The position numbers and the translations under genes were made by a program. Positions 1 to 5,895 of a stretch of DNA of 5,895 nucleotides are shown piece after piece. Each line of letters starts with the position of its first letter. The first letter of the stretch is position 1. Under the pieces are notes generated by a model. That model was not told where the DNA came from, did no database searches, and worked only from the letters and a program-made list of their open reading frames with translations. This DNA comes from Bacillota bacterium (lineage in GTDB: Bacteria; Bacillota; Dethiobacteria; DTU022), in contig JAAZPS010000090.1 of the NCBI GenBank assembly GCA_012797095.1, positions 1 through 5,895 on the forward strand. The letters run 5' to 3'.

Positions 1-363
1 ATCCTGCTGGCGGAAAGCACCCTGTTCGGCTGGGGCAGCGGCTCCCGCAGTTCAAGATCGGATCGGCTGGGCCGCTTTGCGCCGACAGCTGTTCTTCGGA
101 TGAACCGGCGCGACGCCGAAAGGATAGCCTTGCGCCCCGGGGATCCGGTCGAAGTTGTCTCGGAAAGCGGCAGGCTGAAGGCGGTGCTGGAGTATTCGAA
201 GAGCCTTCCCGAAGGGATCGTCTCCCTGCCCCGTTCCCGGACCGACTGCCCTGTCAGCGCTCTTTACAGTATTTTTCCGGAGAGAGCAGCGCACGGCTCT
301 GCCTTGAATAGATGTTATGTCCGCATAGAAAGGAGCGAGAGCGATGAGCCGGGAGCATCATGA
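1..363 (+). CDS. Molybdopterin oxidoreductase / NuoG-like subunit, C-terminal part (5' end outside window)
   Basis: The frame is open from the first base to a TGA at 361-363, giving about 120 residues of a protein that begins upstream. The segment reads like the molybdopterin-dinucleotide-binding domain that closes formate dehydrogenase catalytic subunits and NuoG: a 'VLRMNRRDAERIALRPGDPVEVVS' type stretch (DA, then GD before a V-rich strand), a 'SGRLKAVLEYSKSLPEGIVSLP' strand pair, and an end resembling 'SALNRCYVRIER'. This is pattern recognition of a domain family, not a full match. The N-terminal Fe-S ligands and any Mo/W-ligating Cys or Sec lie outside the window, so it cannot be decided whether this is a working formate dehydrogenase or a NuoG-like electron-relay subunit that has lost the cofactor. 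It overlaps the next gene by 20 bases, which suggests translational coupling, and it probably forms a complex with the NuoE-like and NuoF-like proteins downstream. Confidence 0.7.
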   Translation: MLLAESTLFGWGSGSRSSRSDRLGRFAPTAVLRMNRRDAERIALRPGDPVEVVSESGRLKAVLEYSKSLPEGIVSLPRSRTDCPVSALYSIFPERAAHGSALNRCYVRIERSESDEPGAS

Positions 364-838
364 GATCGACTGGTCCCGTCTGGAGCAGCTGATCGACGAG
401 CACTGCCGCAGCGGGCGCTGGACCCTGATTCCCCTGGTCCAGGAGATTCAGCAGGAGTTCGGCTATATTCATCCCGAGGCGATTCCGGTGATTGCCGACC
501 GATTGAAAACTTTCCCCAGCGCTGTGCAGGGAGTGATCTCCTTTTACGCCCAGCTCTACACCGAACCGCGGGGCCGCAATACCATCCGGGTCTGCCGGGG
601 GACTGCCTGCCACGTCCGGGGCGGTAAGACCATCCTCAAGCTGGTCAAACAGCATCTCGGCATCGAGGAGGGCGAGACCACGGCGGATCTGGAGTACACC
701 TTGGAGACGGTAGCCTGCATCGGAGTCTGTGCCCTTGCTCCGAGCATGATGATCAATCAGCAGGTTTACGGGGGGATGAACCCCAAGAAAGTGGGTCAAT
801 TGTTCAACAGGAAGGATGAGAACGATGAGCCGGCGTAA
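344..838 (+). CDS. NuoE-like NAD(P)H oxidoreductase [2Fe-2S] subunit
   Basis: A complete 164-residue protein of the 24-kDa NuoE/HydC/HoxE family, close to the usual length of about 160. The N-terminal helical part (residues about 10-75) contains 'LIPLVQEIQQEFGYI' and 'GVISFYAQLY', both typical of the family. The thioredoxin-like part carries the four [2Fe-2S] ligands as C84-x4-C89 (CRGTAC) and C125-x3-C129 (CIGVC), followed by 'APSMMINQQVYGGM'. In known complexes this subunit sits beside NuoF and exchanges electrons with its FMN. The ATG at 344 has AAAGGAG at 329-335 with an 8-base spacer. The gene begins inside the end of the upstream molybdopterin-family gene and its own end overlaps the next gene. 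No other complex I genes (nuoA, H, J-N) are seen, so a soluble formate dehydrogenase, hydrogenase or methylene-THF reductase-linked module is more likely than respiratory complex I. Confidence 0.93.
   Translation: MSREHHEIDWSRLEQLIDEHCRSGRWTLIPLVQEIQQEFGYIHPEAIPVIADRLKTFPSAVQGVISFYAQLYTEPRGRNTIRVCRGTACHVRGGKTILKLVKQHLGIEEGETTADLEYTLETVACIGVCALAPSMMINQQVYGGMNPKKVGQLFNRKDENDEPA
810..816 (+). promoter_or_regulatory. Ribosome binding site that decides the start of the NuoF-GltD fusion
   Basis: GGAAGGA at 810-816 lies 8 bases before the ATG at 825. The upstream in-frame ATG at 816 overlaps this site and would have no spaced Shine-Dalgarno sequence of its own. The 825 start also lies in a 16-base context (818-833) almost identical to that of the NuoE-like start (337-352), which favours 825. 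Confidence 0.6.
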
Positions 839-3800
839 GATCTTGATCTGCCGGGGCACAGGCTGCCAGGCCGGCGGTTCCCAGGAGATCTACGGGCTGC
901 TCCAGGAGGAAGTGGCCCGGCTGGCCCTGTCCGGGGTGACCGTGGATTTTACCGGTTGTCATGGTTTCTGCGAACAGGGCCCCATCGTCGTGGTCGAGCC
1001 GGAGGGGATCTTTTACACCCGGGTGCAGGCGGAGGATGCGCCGGAGATTGTCCAGTCGCACCTGCGGGACGGTAACCCTGTCGAAAGGCTCTTCTATATC
1101 GATCCGGTCACCAGCCGGGCGATCCCGCACTATGCCGAGATAGACTTTTACCGGAAGCAGCAGCGGGTCATCCTGCATCGGTGCGGCCATATCAATCCGG
1201 AAAAGATCGACGATTTCATGGAGTGGGGGGGCTACCGGGGTTTGCGGAAAGCCCTTCTGGAGATGACCCCGGAGACGGTCATCGCCGGGATCGCCGCAGC
1301 GGGGCTGCGCGGCCGCGGCGGCGCCGGTTTTCCCACGGCGCGCAAATGGGAGTTCTGCCGCAGCGCTCCGGGGGAGAAGAAATATGTGATCTGCAACGCT
1401 GATGAGGGCGATCCCGGTGCGTTCATGGACCGCTCCATCCTGGAGGCGGATCCCTTTGCTGTGATCGAGGGGCTGACCATTGCCGGTTACGCCACCGGCG
1501 CCGATGAGGGTTTTATCTATGTGCGCGCCGAATATCCCCTTGCTGTCGGCAGGGTGCGCCGCGCCCTGGAGCAGGCCCGGCAGAGGGGTTTTCTGGGCAA
1601 CAATATCCTGGGGTCGGATTTCAATTTCGCTATCCAGGTGCAGGAAGGGGCCGGTTCTTTTGTCTGCGGCGAGGAGACCGCCCTGATCGCCTCCATCGAG
1701 AGCCGCCGGGGGATGCCCCGGCCGCGGCCGCCCTTCCCCGCCCAGTCGGGGCTTGACGGCAAACCGACCATCATCAACAATGTCAAGACCCTTGCCGCTG
1801 CCGCAGCGATCATGGGGCAGGGGGCAGACTGGTTTGCCGCCCTCGGCACTGCCGAGAGCAAGGGAACGGCGGTCTTTGCCCTGACTGGCAAGATCAACAA
1901 CAGCGGGCTGGTCGAGGTTCCCATGGGGACTCCGCTATCCACGATCATCTTCGATATCGGGGGCGGTATTCCCCGCGGCAAAGAGTTCAAGGCAGTTCAG
2001 ACCGGCGGCCCCTCGGGAGGCTGTATTCCCGCGCGGTTCATCGATACCCCTGTCGAGTACGAGAGCCTGGCCCGGCTGGGTTCGATCATGGGTTCGGGCG
2101 GGATGGTTGTGCTGGACGACGCCACCTGCATGGTCGAGATCGCCCGCTTTTTCCTGAGCTTCACCCAGGAGGAGTCCTGCGGAAAATGTGCTCCCTGCCG
2201 CCTTGGTACGAGGCAGATGCTGGAGATCCTTACCCGGATCACCCAGGGGAGGGGGCGGGATGAAGATCTGGAGGCTCTCCTCAGAATAGCGCGGACGGTG
2301 AAGGAGACTTCCCTCTGCGGGCTGGGGCAGACCTGCCCCAATCCGGTGCTGACCACCCTGGAATATTTCAGGGAAGAGTACGAATCTCATATCAGGGAAA
2401 AGAGATGTCCGGCAGCGGTCTGCGACTCGCTGATGATCTCGCCCTGCCAGCACACCTGCCCGGTGGGGATCGATATACCACGCTATGTGGCCCAGATCAA
2501 GGAGGGCGACTATCTCGAGGCGGTGGAGACGATCCGCGAACGGAATCCCTTTCCAGCTATCTGCGGGCGGATCTGCCATCACCCCTGCGAAGAGAGATGC
2601 CGCCGCGGCGAGCTAGATGACCCCGTGGCGATCAAGGCGCTGAAGCGCTTTGCCGCGGACTGGTATTTCGAGAATATCGATGAACTGCCCTCGCCGGAGC
2701 CCTTTGCAGTGCGCCACTCCCAGAAGATCGCCGTCATCGGTGCCGGCCCCTGCGGGCTTTCCTGCGCCTATTTTCTGGCCCAGATGGGCTACCCGGTCAC
2801 CGTTTTCGAAGCGCTCCCCGTGGGCGGTGGGATGCTCTCGGTGGCCATTCCCGACTTCCGCCTGCCCCAGGAAGTGATCAACCGGGAGATCGAATATATC
2901 ACCAGGCGCGGGGTGAAGATCAATTTCAACCAGCCGATCAATATCAATTTCACGGTTGACGATCTGAAGCGGGACGGTTACAAAGCGATCTTCATTGCTG
3001 CGGGCGCCCAGAAGAGTCAGCGTATCGGGATTCCCGGCGAGCTGGAGGAGCTGGAAGGGTTTCATTACGGACTGCGCTTTTTACGGGATATCAAGGTTGG
3101 CAGGGCAGTCAAGATCGGCTCCCGCGTTGCCGTTATCGGCGGCGGTAATGTGGCCCTCGATACCGCCCGCACCGCCCTGCGTCTCGGAGCAAAAGAGGTT
3201 GTCATCCTCTACCGCCGCTCCCGGGAAGAGATGCCGGTCGCCCCGATGGAATACGACGAGACCGTGGCCGAAGGGGTGCGGGTGCAGTTCCTGACCGCCC
3301 CGACGCGGATTGTCAGCGAAAACTGGAAGCTGACCGGATTGCAGTGCACCCGGATGGAGCTTGGCGAACCCGACGCCGGCGGGCGGCGGCGCCCGCGGCC
3401 CGTGCCCGGTTCGGAGTTTTTCCTGGAGCTCGATACCGTTTTTGCCGCTGTCGGCCAGGCGCCGGATCTTTCCTTCCTGCCCCCGGACAGCGCCCTTGAA
3501 AGGACCAGGTGGGAGACCCTGGTCGTCGATGAAAACACCCTTGTCTCCAATGTCCCCGGCGTCTTTGCCGGAGGCGACTTTGTTCTCGGGCCGGGTATGG
3601 TTATCGAAACCATTGCCGCCGGCCGCAGGGGCGCCCTGGCCATCGACAAGTATCTCCAGGGCGATCCCTCGCGGGTGGAGATGTACGATCGGAAACCCGA
3701 TCTGATCGAGGAGGAACTTTCCCTGGATCTGGAGGAGAGCTGGGAACCGCAGTACAGACCGGAGATGCCCCGGCTGCCCTTCGCGGAGCGGGTCGCCAAT

Positions 3801-3884
3801 TTCCGGGAGACGGAACTGGGCCTGGAAGAGGCGCAGGCCCGGCTGGAGAGCAGCCGCTGCCTGCGCTGCGATCTGGAAAGCTAG
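825..3884 (+). CDS. NuoF-like / GltD (NfnB)-like fusion flavoprotein, NAD(P)H oxidoreductase
   Basis: This 1019-residue protein (1022 if the ATG at 816 is used) joins two redox modules. Numbering is from 825. Residues about 1-90 are a thioredoxin-like [2Fe-2S] domain (C9, C14, C45, C49). Residues about 110-515 are NuoF-like: the FMN/NADH glycine-rich segment at 160-175 (GLRGRGGAGFPTARKW), NADEGDPGAF at 191-200, GAGSFVCGEETAL at 275-287, then the N3-type [4Fe-4S] ligands C452, C455, C458 and C498. From about 525 the chain becomes GltD/NfnB-like: Cys-rich segment (C528, C533, C541, C545, C580, C584, C588, C592), FAD motif VIGAGPCGL at 637-645, second dinucleotide fold VAVIGGGNVALDTART at 768-783 with YRRSREEMP at 796-804 (typical of NADPH-binding members), and GVFAGGDF at 912-919 closing the FAD site. 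The tail ends in a CLRC pair (C1012, C1015). Family knowledge suggests NADH oxidation at FMN and NADPH chemistry at the FAD module; transhydrogenation, bifurcation or feeding MetVF are inferences. There is no frameshift or gap. Confidence 0.93.
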   Translation: MSRRKILICRGTGCQAGGSQEIYGLLQEEVARLALSGVTVDFTGCHGFCEQGPIVVVEPEGIFYTRVQAEDAPEIVQSHLRDGNPVERLFYIDPVTSRAIPHYAEIDFYRKQQRVILHRCGHINPEKIDDFMEWGGYRGLRKALLEMTPETVIAGIAAAGLRGRGGAGFPTARKWEFCRSAPGEKKYVICNADEGDPGAFMDRSILEADPFAVIEGLTIAGYATGADEGFIYVRAEYPLAVGRVRRALEQARQRGFLGNNILGSDFNFAIQVQEGAGSFVCGEETALIASIESRRGMPRPRPPFPAQSGLDGKPTIINNVKTLAAAAAIMGQGADWFAALGTAESKGTAVFALTGKINNSGLVEVPMGTPLSTIIFDIGGGIPRGKEFKAVQTGGPSGGCIPARFIDTPVEYESLARLGSIMGSGGMVVLDDATCMVEIARFFLSFTQEESCGKCAPCRLGTRQMLEILTRITQGRGRDEDLEALLRIARTVKETSLCGLGQTCPNPVLTTLEYFREEYESHIREKRCPAAVCDSLMISPCQHTCPVGIDIPRYVAQIKEGDYLEAVETIRERNPFPAICGRICHHPCEERCRRGELDDPVAIKALKRFAADWYFENIDELPSPEPFAVRHSQKIAVIGAGPCGLSCAYFLAQMGYPVTVFEALPVGGGMLSVAIPDFRLPQEVINREIEYITRRGVKINFNQPININFTVDDLKRDGYKAIFIAAGAQKSQRIGIPGELEELEGFHYGLRFLRDIKVGRAVKIGSRVAVIGGGNVALDTARTALRLGAKEVVILYRRSREEMPVAPMEYDETVAEGVRVQFLTAPTRIVSENWKLTGLQCTRMELGEPDAGGRRRPRPVPGSEFFLELDTVFAAVGQAPDLSFLPPDSALERTRWETLVVDENTLVSNVPGVFAGGDFVLGPGMVIETIAAGRRGALAIDKYLQGDPSRVEMYDRKPDLIEEELSLDLEESWEPQYRPEMPRLPFAERVANFRETELGLEEAQARLESSRCLRCDLES

Positions 3885-3900
3885 GTAAAGGAGGTATACG

Positions 3901-4545
3901 ATGAAATCGCTAACCAGGCAGAAACCATTTGACGAAGTGAAGCGGCTGAGCGTGCAGCTGGACCGCGTCTTTCTCGTCGGCTGCGGCACCTGCGCCACCA
4001 TGGCCCGAACCGGCGGGATCGAAGAGGTCAGGGCTATGGAAAAAAGACTGCAGGATGAGGGCAAATTGATCACCGGGACAGTGGTGATCCCGACGGCATG
4101 CGATGAGATGACCGCGGCGCTTCTGGAAGAGCATAAAAAGGCGGTGGAGGATGCCCAGTGTATTATCGTGCTGGCTTGCGCCCTCGGGGTCCAGCGGGTC
4201 AATTCCTATCTGCCCCAGCCGGTGATCCCGGCTCTTGATACCCTCTTTATCGGTATGGAGAAGAGCCCCGGCTATTTCTTTGAAGCCTGCGATCAGTGCG
4301 GCCAGTGCATCCTCGGAGAGACCGCCGGGATCTGCCCTCTGACCGCCTGCCACAAGGGGCTGTTGAACGGTCCCTGCGGCGGCACCAACAAGGGTAAATG
4401 TGAGGTTGATCCGGAGAAGGACTGTGCTTTTACGCTGATCTACGAAAGGTTGAAGGAGCAAGGCCGGCTCGATCTAATGCGCAAATATCACCCTCCCAGA
4501 AATCATCAGGTTATGCCCCGGCCCAGGGAAACGCGGATTTCATGA
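3901..4545 (+). CDS. metV: MetV, Cys-rich partner subunit of methylenetetrahydrofolate reductase
   Basis: A 214-residue protein of the methylene-THF reductase C-terminal/zinc-finger family (MetV). The N-terminal part has 'LVGCGTCATMARTGG' (C28, C31), followed by C67, C87 and C93 in 'IPTACDEM' and 'LACALGVQRVN'. The C-terminal half is Cys-rich, with CDQCGQC at 130-136, then C145, C150, 'NGPCGGTNKGKCEVD' (C159, C167) and C175. These are metal or Fe-S ligands in this family. In acetogens MetV forms a heterodimer with MetF and connects it to an electron-donating module (HdrABC/MvhD or RnfC2 in characterised systems). The start has a near-perfect AAAGGAGGT at 3887-3895 only 5 bases upstream. The gene follows the fusion flavoprotein after 16 bases and precedes metF by 16 bases, so the NuoE/NuoF-GltD proteins are the obvious candidate electron partner here. 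The long antisense reading frame over this region has no recognisable features. Confidence 0.93.
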   Translation: MKSLTRQKPFDEVKRLSVQLDRVFLVGCGTCATMARTGGIEEVRAMEKRLQDEGKLITGTVVIPTACDEMTAALLEEHKKAVEDAQCIIVLACALGVQRVNSYLPQPVIPALDTLFIGMEKSPGYFFEACDQCGQCILGETAGICPLTACHKGLLNGPCGGTNKGKCEVDPEKDCAFTLIYERLKEQGRLDLMRKYHPPRNHQVMPRPRETRIS

Positions 4546-4561
4546 AAAAGGAGGGATCAGG

Positions 4562-5446
4562 ATGGTTTCGAAGCTGAAAGAGGCACTCAACAACAATAAA
4601 TTTGTCATCACCGGCGAGATCGGGCCGCCCAAAGGGACCGCTCTGGAAAAGATGTATCACCATATCGAGCTGCTCAAAGATAAGGTAGACGCGCTCAATG
4701 TAACCGATCACCAGAGCTCGGTGATGCGCTTTCCCTCTATCGGCGGCTGCTTTGCAGTGCAAGAAAAAGGGGGAGAGCCGGTCCTGCAGATGACCTGCCG
4801 CGACCGCAACCGCATCGCTTTGCAAGCGGAGCTGCTTCTGGCCTACAGCAGGGGGATCAGAAATGTTCTCTGTCTCACCGGGGATGCCGTTCCGGTGGGT
4901 GATCACGGCGAAGCCAAGGGGATCTTCGATCTCGACTCGGTCCAGCTGCTCCACGGTGTCCGGCAGCTGGAGGCAGGGCTGGATTTCGGGGGCAACGAGC
5001 TGCAGGGGGCGGTTCAGTTCTGCGCCGGGGCCACGGTTACCCCTGAAGCCGAGCCCCTGGAGCCGCAGCTGATCAAATTCGAGAAGAAGATAGCTGCCGG
5101 AGCGGAATTCTTCCAGACCCAGGCGATCTACGATCTGGAGCGCTTTGCCCGCTTCATGGAGCACGCCCGCCAGTATCCGGTGAAGATCCTTGCCGGGATC
5201 GTGCTGCTTTCTTCGGCCCGGATGGCTCAATTCATGAACGACAACGTTCCTGGAATATTTGTTCCTCAGGAGCTGATCGCCGAGATGGCTGCGGCGCCGA
5301 AGGGGGGCGCCCTGCAGAAGGGGGTCGAGATCGCCGGTCGGATGATCGCCGCCCTGAAGAAAGAGGCCCTTTGCGACGGGGTCCATATCATGGCGATCAA
5401 TCGGGAGGAGGTCGTCCCCGATATCCTCGCCGCTGCCGGCCTTTGA
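4562..5446 (+). CDS. metF: MetF, methylenetetrahydrofolate reductase catalytic subunit
   Basis: A 294-residue protein with the usual length of a bacterial MetF, which reduces 5,10-methylene-THF to 5-methyl-THF on FAD in the methyl branch of the Wood-Ljungdahl pathway (the reverse direction in acetate oxidisers). Visible signatures are TGEIGPPKG with E19 matching the catalytic Glu (E28 of the E. coli enzyme), NVTDHQSSVMR at 46-56, MTCRDRNRIALQAELLLAYSRGIRNVLCLTGD at 77-108 (given as start and end of the FAD/folate barrel strand; D108 matches E. coli D120), FFQTQAIYDLE at 183-193 with Q187 matching Q183, and VPGIFVPQELI at 229-239. 'DHQSSVMR' and 'GPPKG' are characteristic of MetF proteins that work with MetV rather than of the stand-alone NADH-dependent type. 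AAGGAGGG at 4548-4555 precedes the ATG by 6 bases. It is the last gene of the cluster in this window. Confidence 0.96.
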   Translation: MVSKLKEALNNNKFVITGEIGPPKGTALEKMYHHIELLKDKVDALNVTDHQSSVMRFPSIGGCFAVQEKGGEPVLQMTCRDRNRIALQAELLLAYSRGIRNVLCLTGDAVPVGDHGEAKGIFDLDSVQLLHGVRQLEAGLDFGGNELQGAVQFCAGATVTPEAEPLEPQLIKFEKKIAAGAEFFQTQAIYDLERFARFMEHARQYPVKILAGIVLLSSARMAQFMNDNVPGIFVPQELIAEMAAAPKGGALQKGVEIAGRMIAALKKEALCDGVHIMAINREEVVPDILAAAGL

Positions 5447-5450
5447 TCAA

Positions 5451-5486
5451 CCGGAGCAGCCGGGGAGGCGGAGCTCCGGCTGGTTT
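5451..5486 (+). terminator. Possible weak transcription terminator after metF
   Basis: Two mutually exclusive stems can form just after the metF stop: CCGGAGC (5451-5457) with GCTCCGG (5473-5479), or AGCCGG (5458-5463) with CCGGCT (5476-5481), the second followed only by GGTTT. The T run is too short for a strong intrinsic terminator, so this is a tentative call; termination could instead occur in the palindromic repeats beyond it. Confidence 0.3.
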
Positions 5487-5621
5487 GGCGGCGGGGGGCT
5501 TCGCTCGGTTCCCTATCAGCCCGGACAGTTCGTTTGAGATCCTTCGGGCTGCGCCCTCAGGATGACACGGGTGGATGGCTCCGCCCCAGGGCGCCAGGAT
5601 GGGTTCAGGGCTGCTGTTCTC
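5485..5621 (+). repeat. Direct repeat, copy 1 (137 bp, offset 274 from copy 2)
   Basis: Positions 5485-5580 match 5759-5854 with one difference (G5498 against A5772), and 5593-5621 match 5867-5895 exactly. The 12 bases between (5581-5592) differ at about half their positions. The copy contains an imperfect palindrome at 5539-5563 (ATCC, TTC, GGGC, TGC, GCCC, TCA, GGAT). Confidence 0.92.
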
Positions 5622-5674
5622 AAGGCGGTGGGGGCAGAAGGGCTGTGCCCTCGGATGAGACTCTTGGGTTATCC

Positions 5675-5703
5675 TGTCATCCTGAGCGTAGCGAAGGATC
5701 TCG
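5675..5703 (-). repeat. Inverted member of the palindromic intergenic repeat family
   Basis: TGTCATCCTGAGCG and CGAAGGATCTCG flank a small core here. The reverse complement matches the palindrome core of the direct repeat (GAGATCCTTCG ... CTCAGGATGACA) except in the inner loop. It is itself an imperfect hairpin at 5679-5699 (ATCC TGA GC GTA GC GAA GGAT). Sequences of this kind are scattered between genes in many bacteria; the family here is not named from the sequence. Confidence 0.75.
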
Positions 5704-5758
5704 CTTTTCGCCAGTGTTAACAGGACCGGCTGCGGCACAGAAGTGTTGGCTGGTGGGC

Positions 5759-5895
5759 TTGGCGGCGGGGGACTTCGCTCGGTTCCCTATCAGCCCGGAC
5801 AGTTCGTTTGAGATCCTTCGGGCTGCGCCCTCAGGATGACACGGGTGGATGGCTGTGCCCTCGGATGCCAGGATGGGTTCAGGGCTGCTGTTCTC
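5759..5895 (+). repeat. Direct repeat, copy 2 (continues to or past the window edge)
   Basis: Second copy of the segment at 5485-5621, still matching at the last base of the window, so its true end is unknown. It holds the same palindrome at 5813-5837. Its divergent stretch (5855-5866) is part of a 17-base string also found at 5641-5657, which makes it look like a mosaic. Confidence 0.92.

Larger units (their letters stand above)
5447..5895. other. Repeat-rich intergenic region, no supported gene
   Basis: After metF there are 449 bases with no reading frame that looks like a gene. The two short plus-strand frames here end in the same peptide because both cross copies of the same DNA repeat. 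The region holds a weak terminator candidate, two direct copies of a segment at least 137 bases long, an inverted member of the same palindrome family between them, and a 17-base repeat (GGCTGTGCCCTCGGATG at 5641-5657 and 5851-5867). It marks the end of the operon. Confidence 0.8.

Noticed and set aside
816..824. ATG at 816 as the start of the fusion gene
   Set aside because: It overlaps the only good Shine-Dalgarno sequence; the ATG at 825 has proper spacing and the duplicated start context.
254..859. Minus-strand reading frame of 201 codons
   Set aside because: It is opposite the NuoE-like gene, which has all four cluster ligands and a good ribosome binding site.
825..3884. Frameshifted or misassembled merger of two separate genes, nuoF and gltD
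   Set aside because: The frame runs unbroken through the junction near 2390-2460, with a natural linker between C498 and the GltD Cys-rich segment and no internal start with a strong ribosome binding site noticed.
3081..4202. Long minus-strand reading frame of 373 codons
   Set aside because: It lies opposite the 3' end of the fusion gene and metV, has no recognisable motif, and is the usual antisense shadow of GC-rich coding sequence.
4511..5386. Minus-strand reading frame of 291 codons
   Set aside because: It is a mirror of metF, whose catalytic motifs are plain on the plus strand.
5534..5839. Plus-strand frame of 101 codons after metF
   Set aside because: It starts and ends inside repeat copies, shares its C-terminal peptide with another repeat-derived frame (5371-5565), and has no convincing ribosome binding site.
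5485..5895. CRISPR array
   Set aside because: The spacing is 274 bp, copies are over 100 bp long, and there is no run of short repeats with unique spacers.

Overview
The window carries part of a plus-strand operon for one-carbon and redox metabolism in a GC-rich anaerobic bacterium. In order it holds the 3' end of a molybdopterin-oxidoreductase or NuoG-like subunit, a NuoE-like [2Fe-2S] subunit, a very long NuoF-like/GltD-like fusion flavoprotein, MetV, and MetF. The genes overlap or sit 16 bp apart, and each complete gene has a clear Shine-Dalgarno sequence, so they are probably co-transcribed and translationally coupled.

MetV plus MetF is the two-subunit methylenetetrahydrofolate reductase typical of Wood-Ljungdahl organisms (acetogens, syntrophic acetate oxidisers, some sulfate reducers). 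MetF holds the FAD and the folate site; MetV is the Cys-rich partner that links MetF to other redox modules. In well-studied acetogens the partners are HdrABC/MvhD or an RnfC-like subunit. Here the adjacent genes instead encode a NuoE/NuoF/NuoG-type module whose NuoF chain is fused to an NADPH-type GltD/NfnB-like flavoprotein. The simplest inference is that the five proteins form, or functionally link, a soluble NAD(P)H-dependent complex. It would pass electrons between NADH, NADPH, possibly ferredoxin or formate, and methylene-THF. Flavin-based bifurcation is possible but not shown.

Layout: 1-363, C-terminus of a molybdopterin-family subunit, cut by the window edge; 344-838, NuoE-like; 825-3884, NuoF-GltD fusion; 3901-4545, metV; 4562-5446, metF; 5447-5895, noncoding, with a weak terminator candidate followed by a repeat-rich region. 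There a unit recurs at a 274-bp offset and contains imperfect palindromes of the ATCCTGA...GAAGGAT kind, in both orientations.

The organism cannot be fixed from the sequence. High GC, strong AAAGGAGG-type ribosome binding sites and the MetVF set fit an anaerobic Bacillota of the Moorella/Thermacetogenium/Peptococcaceae kind; a Desulfobacterota with a Wood-Ljungdahl pathway is the main alternative. There is no tRNA, rRNA, CRISPR array, transposase or phage gene in the window.
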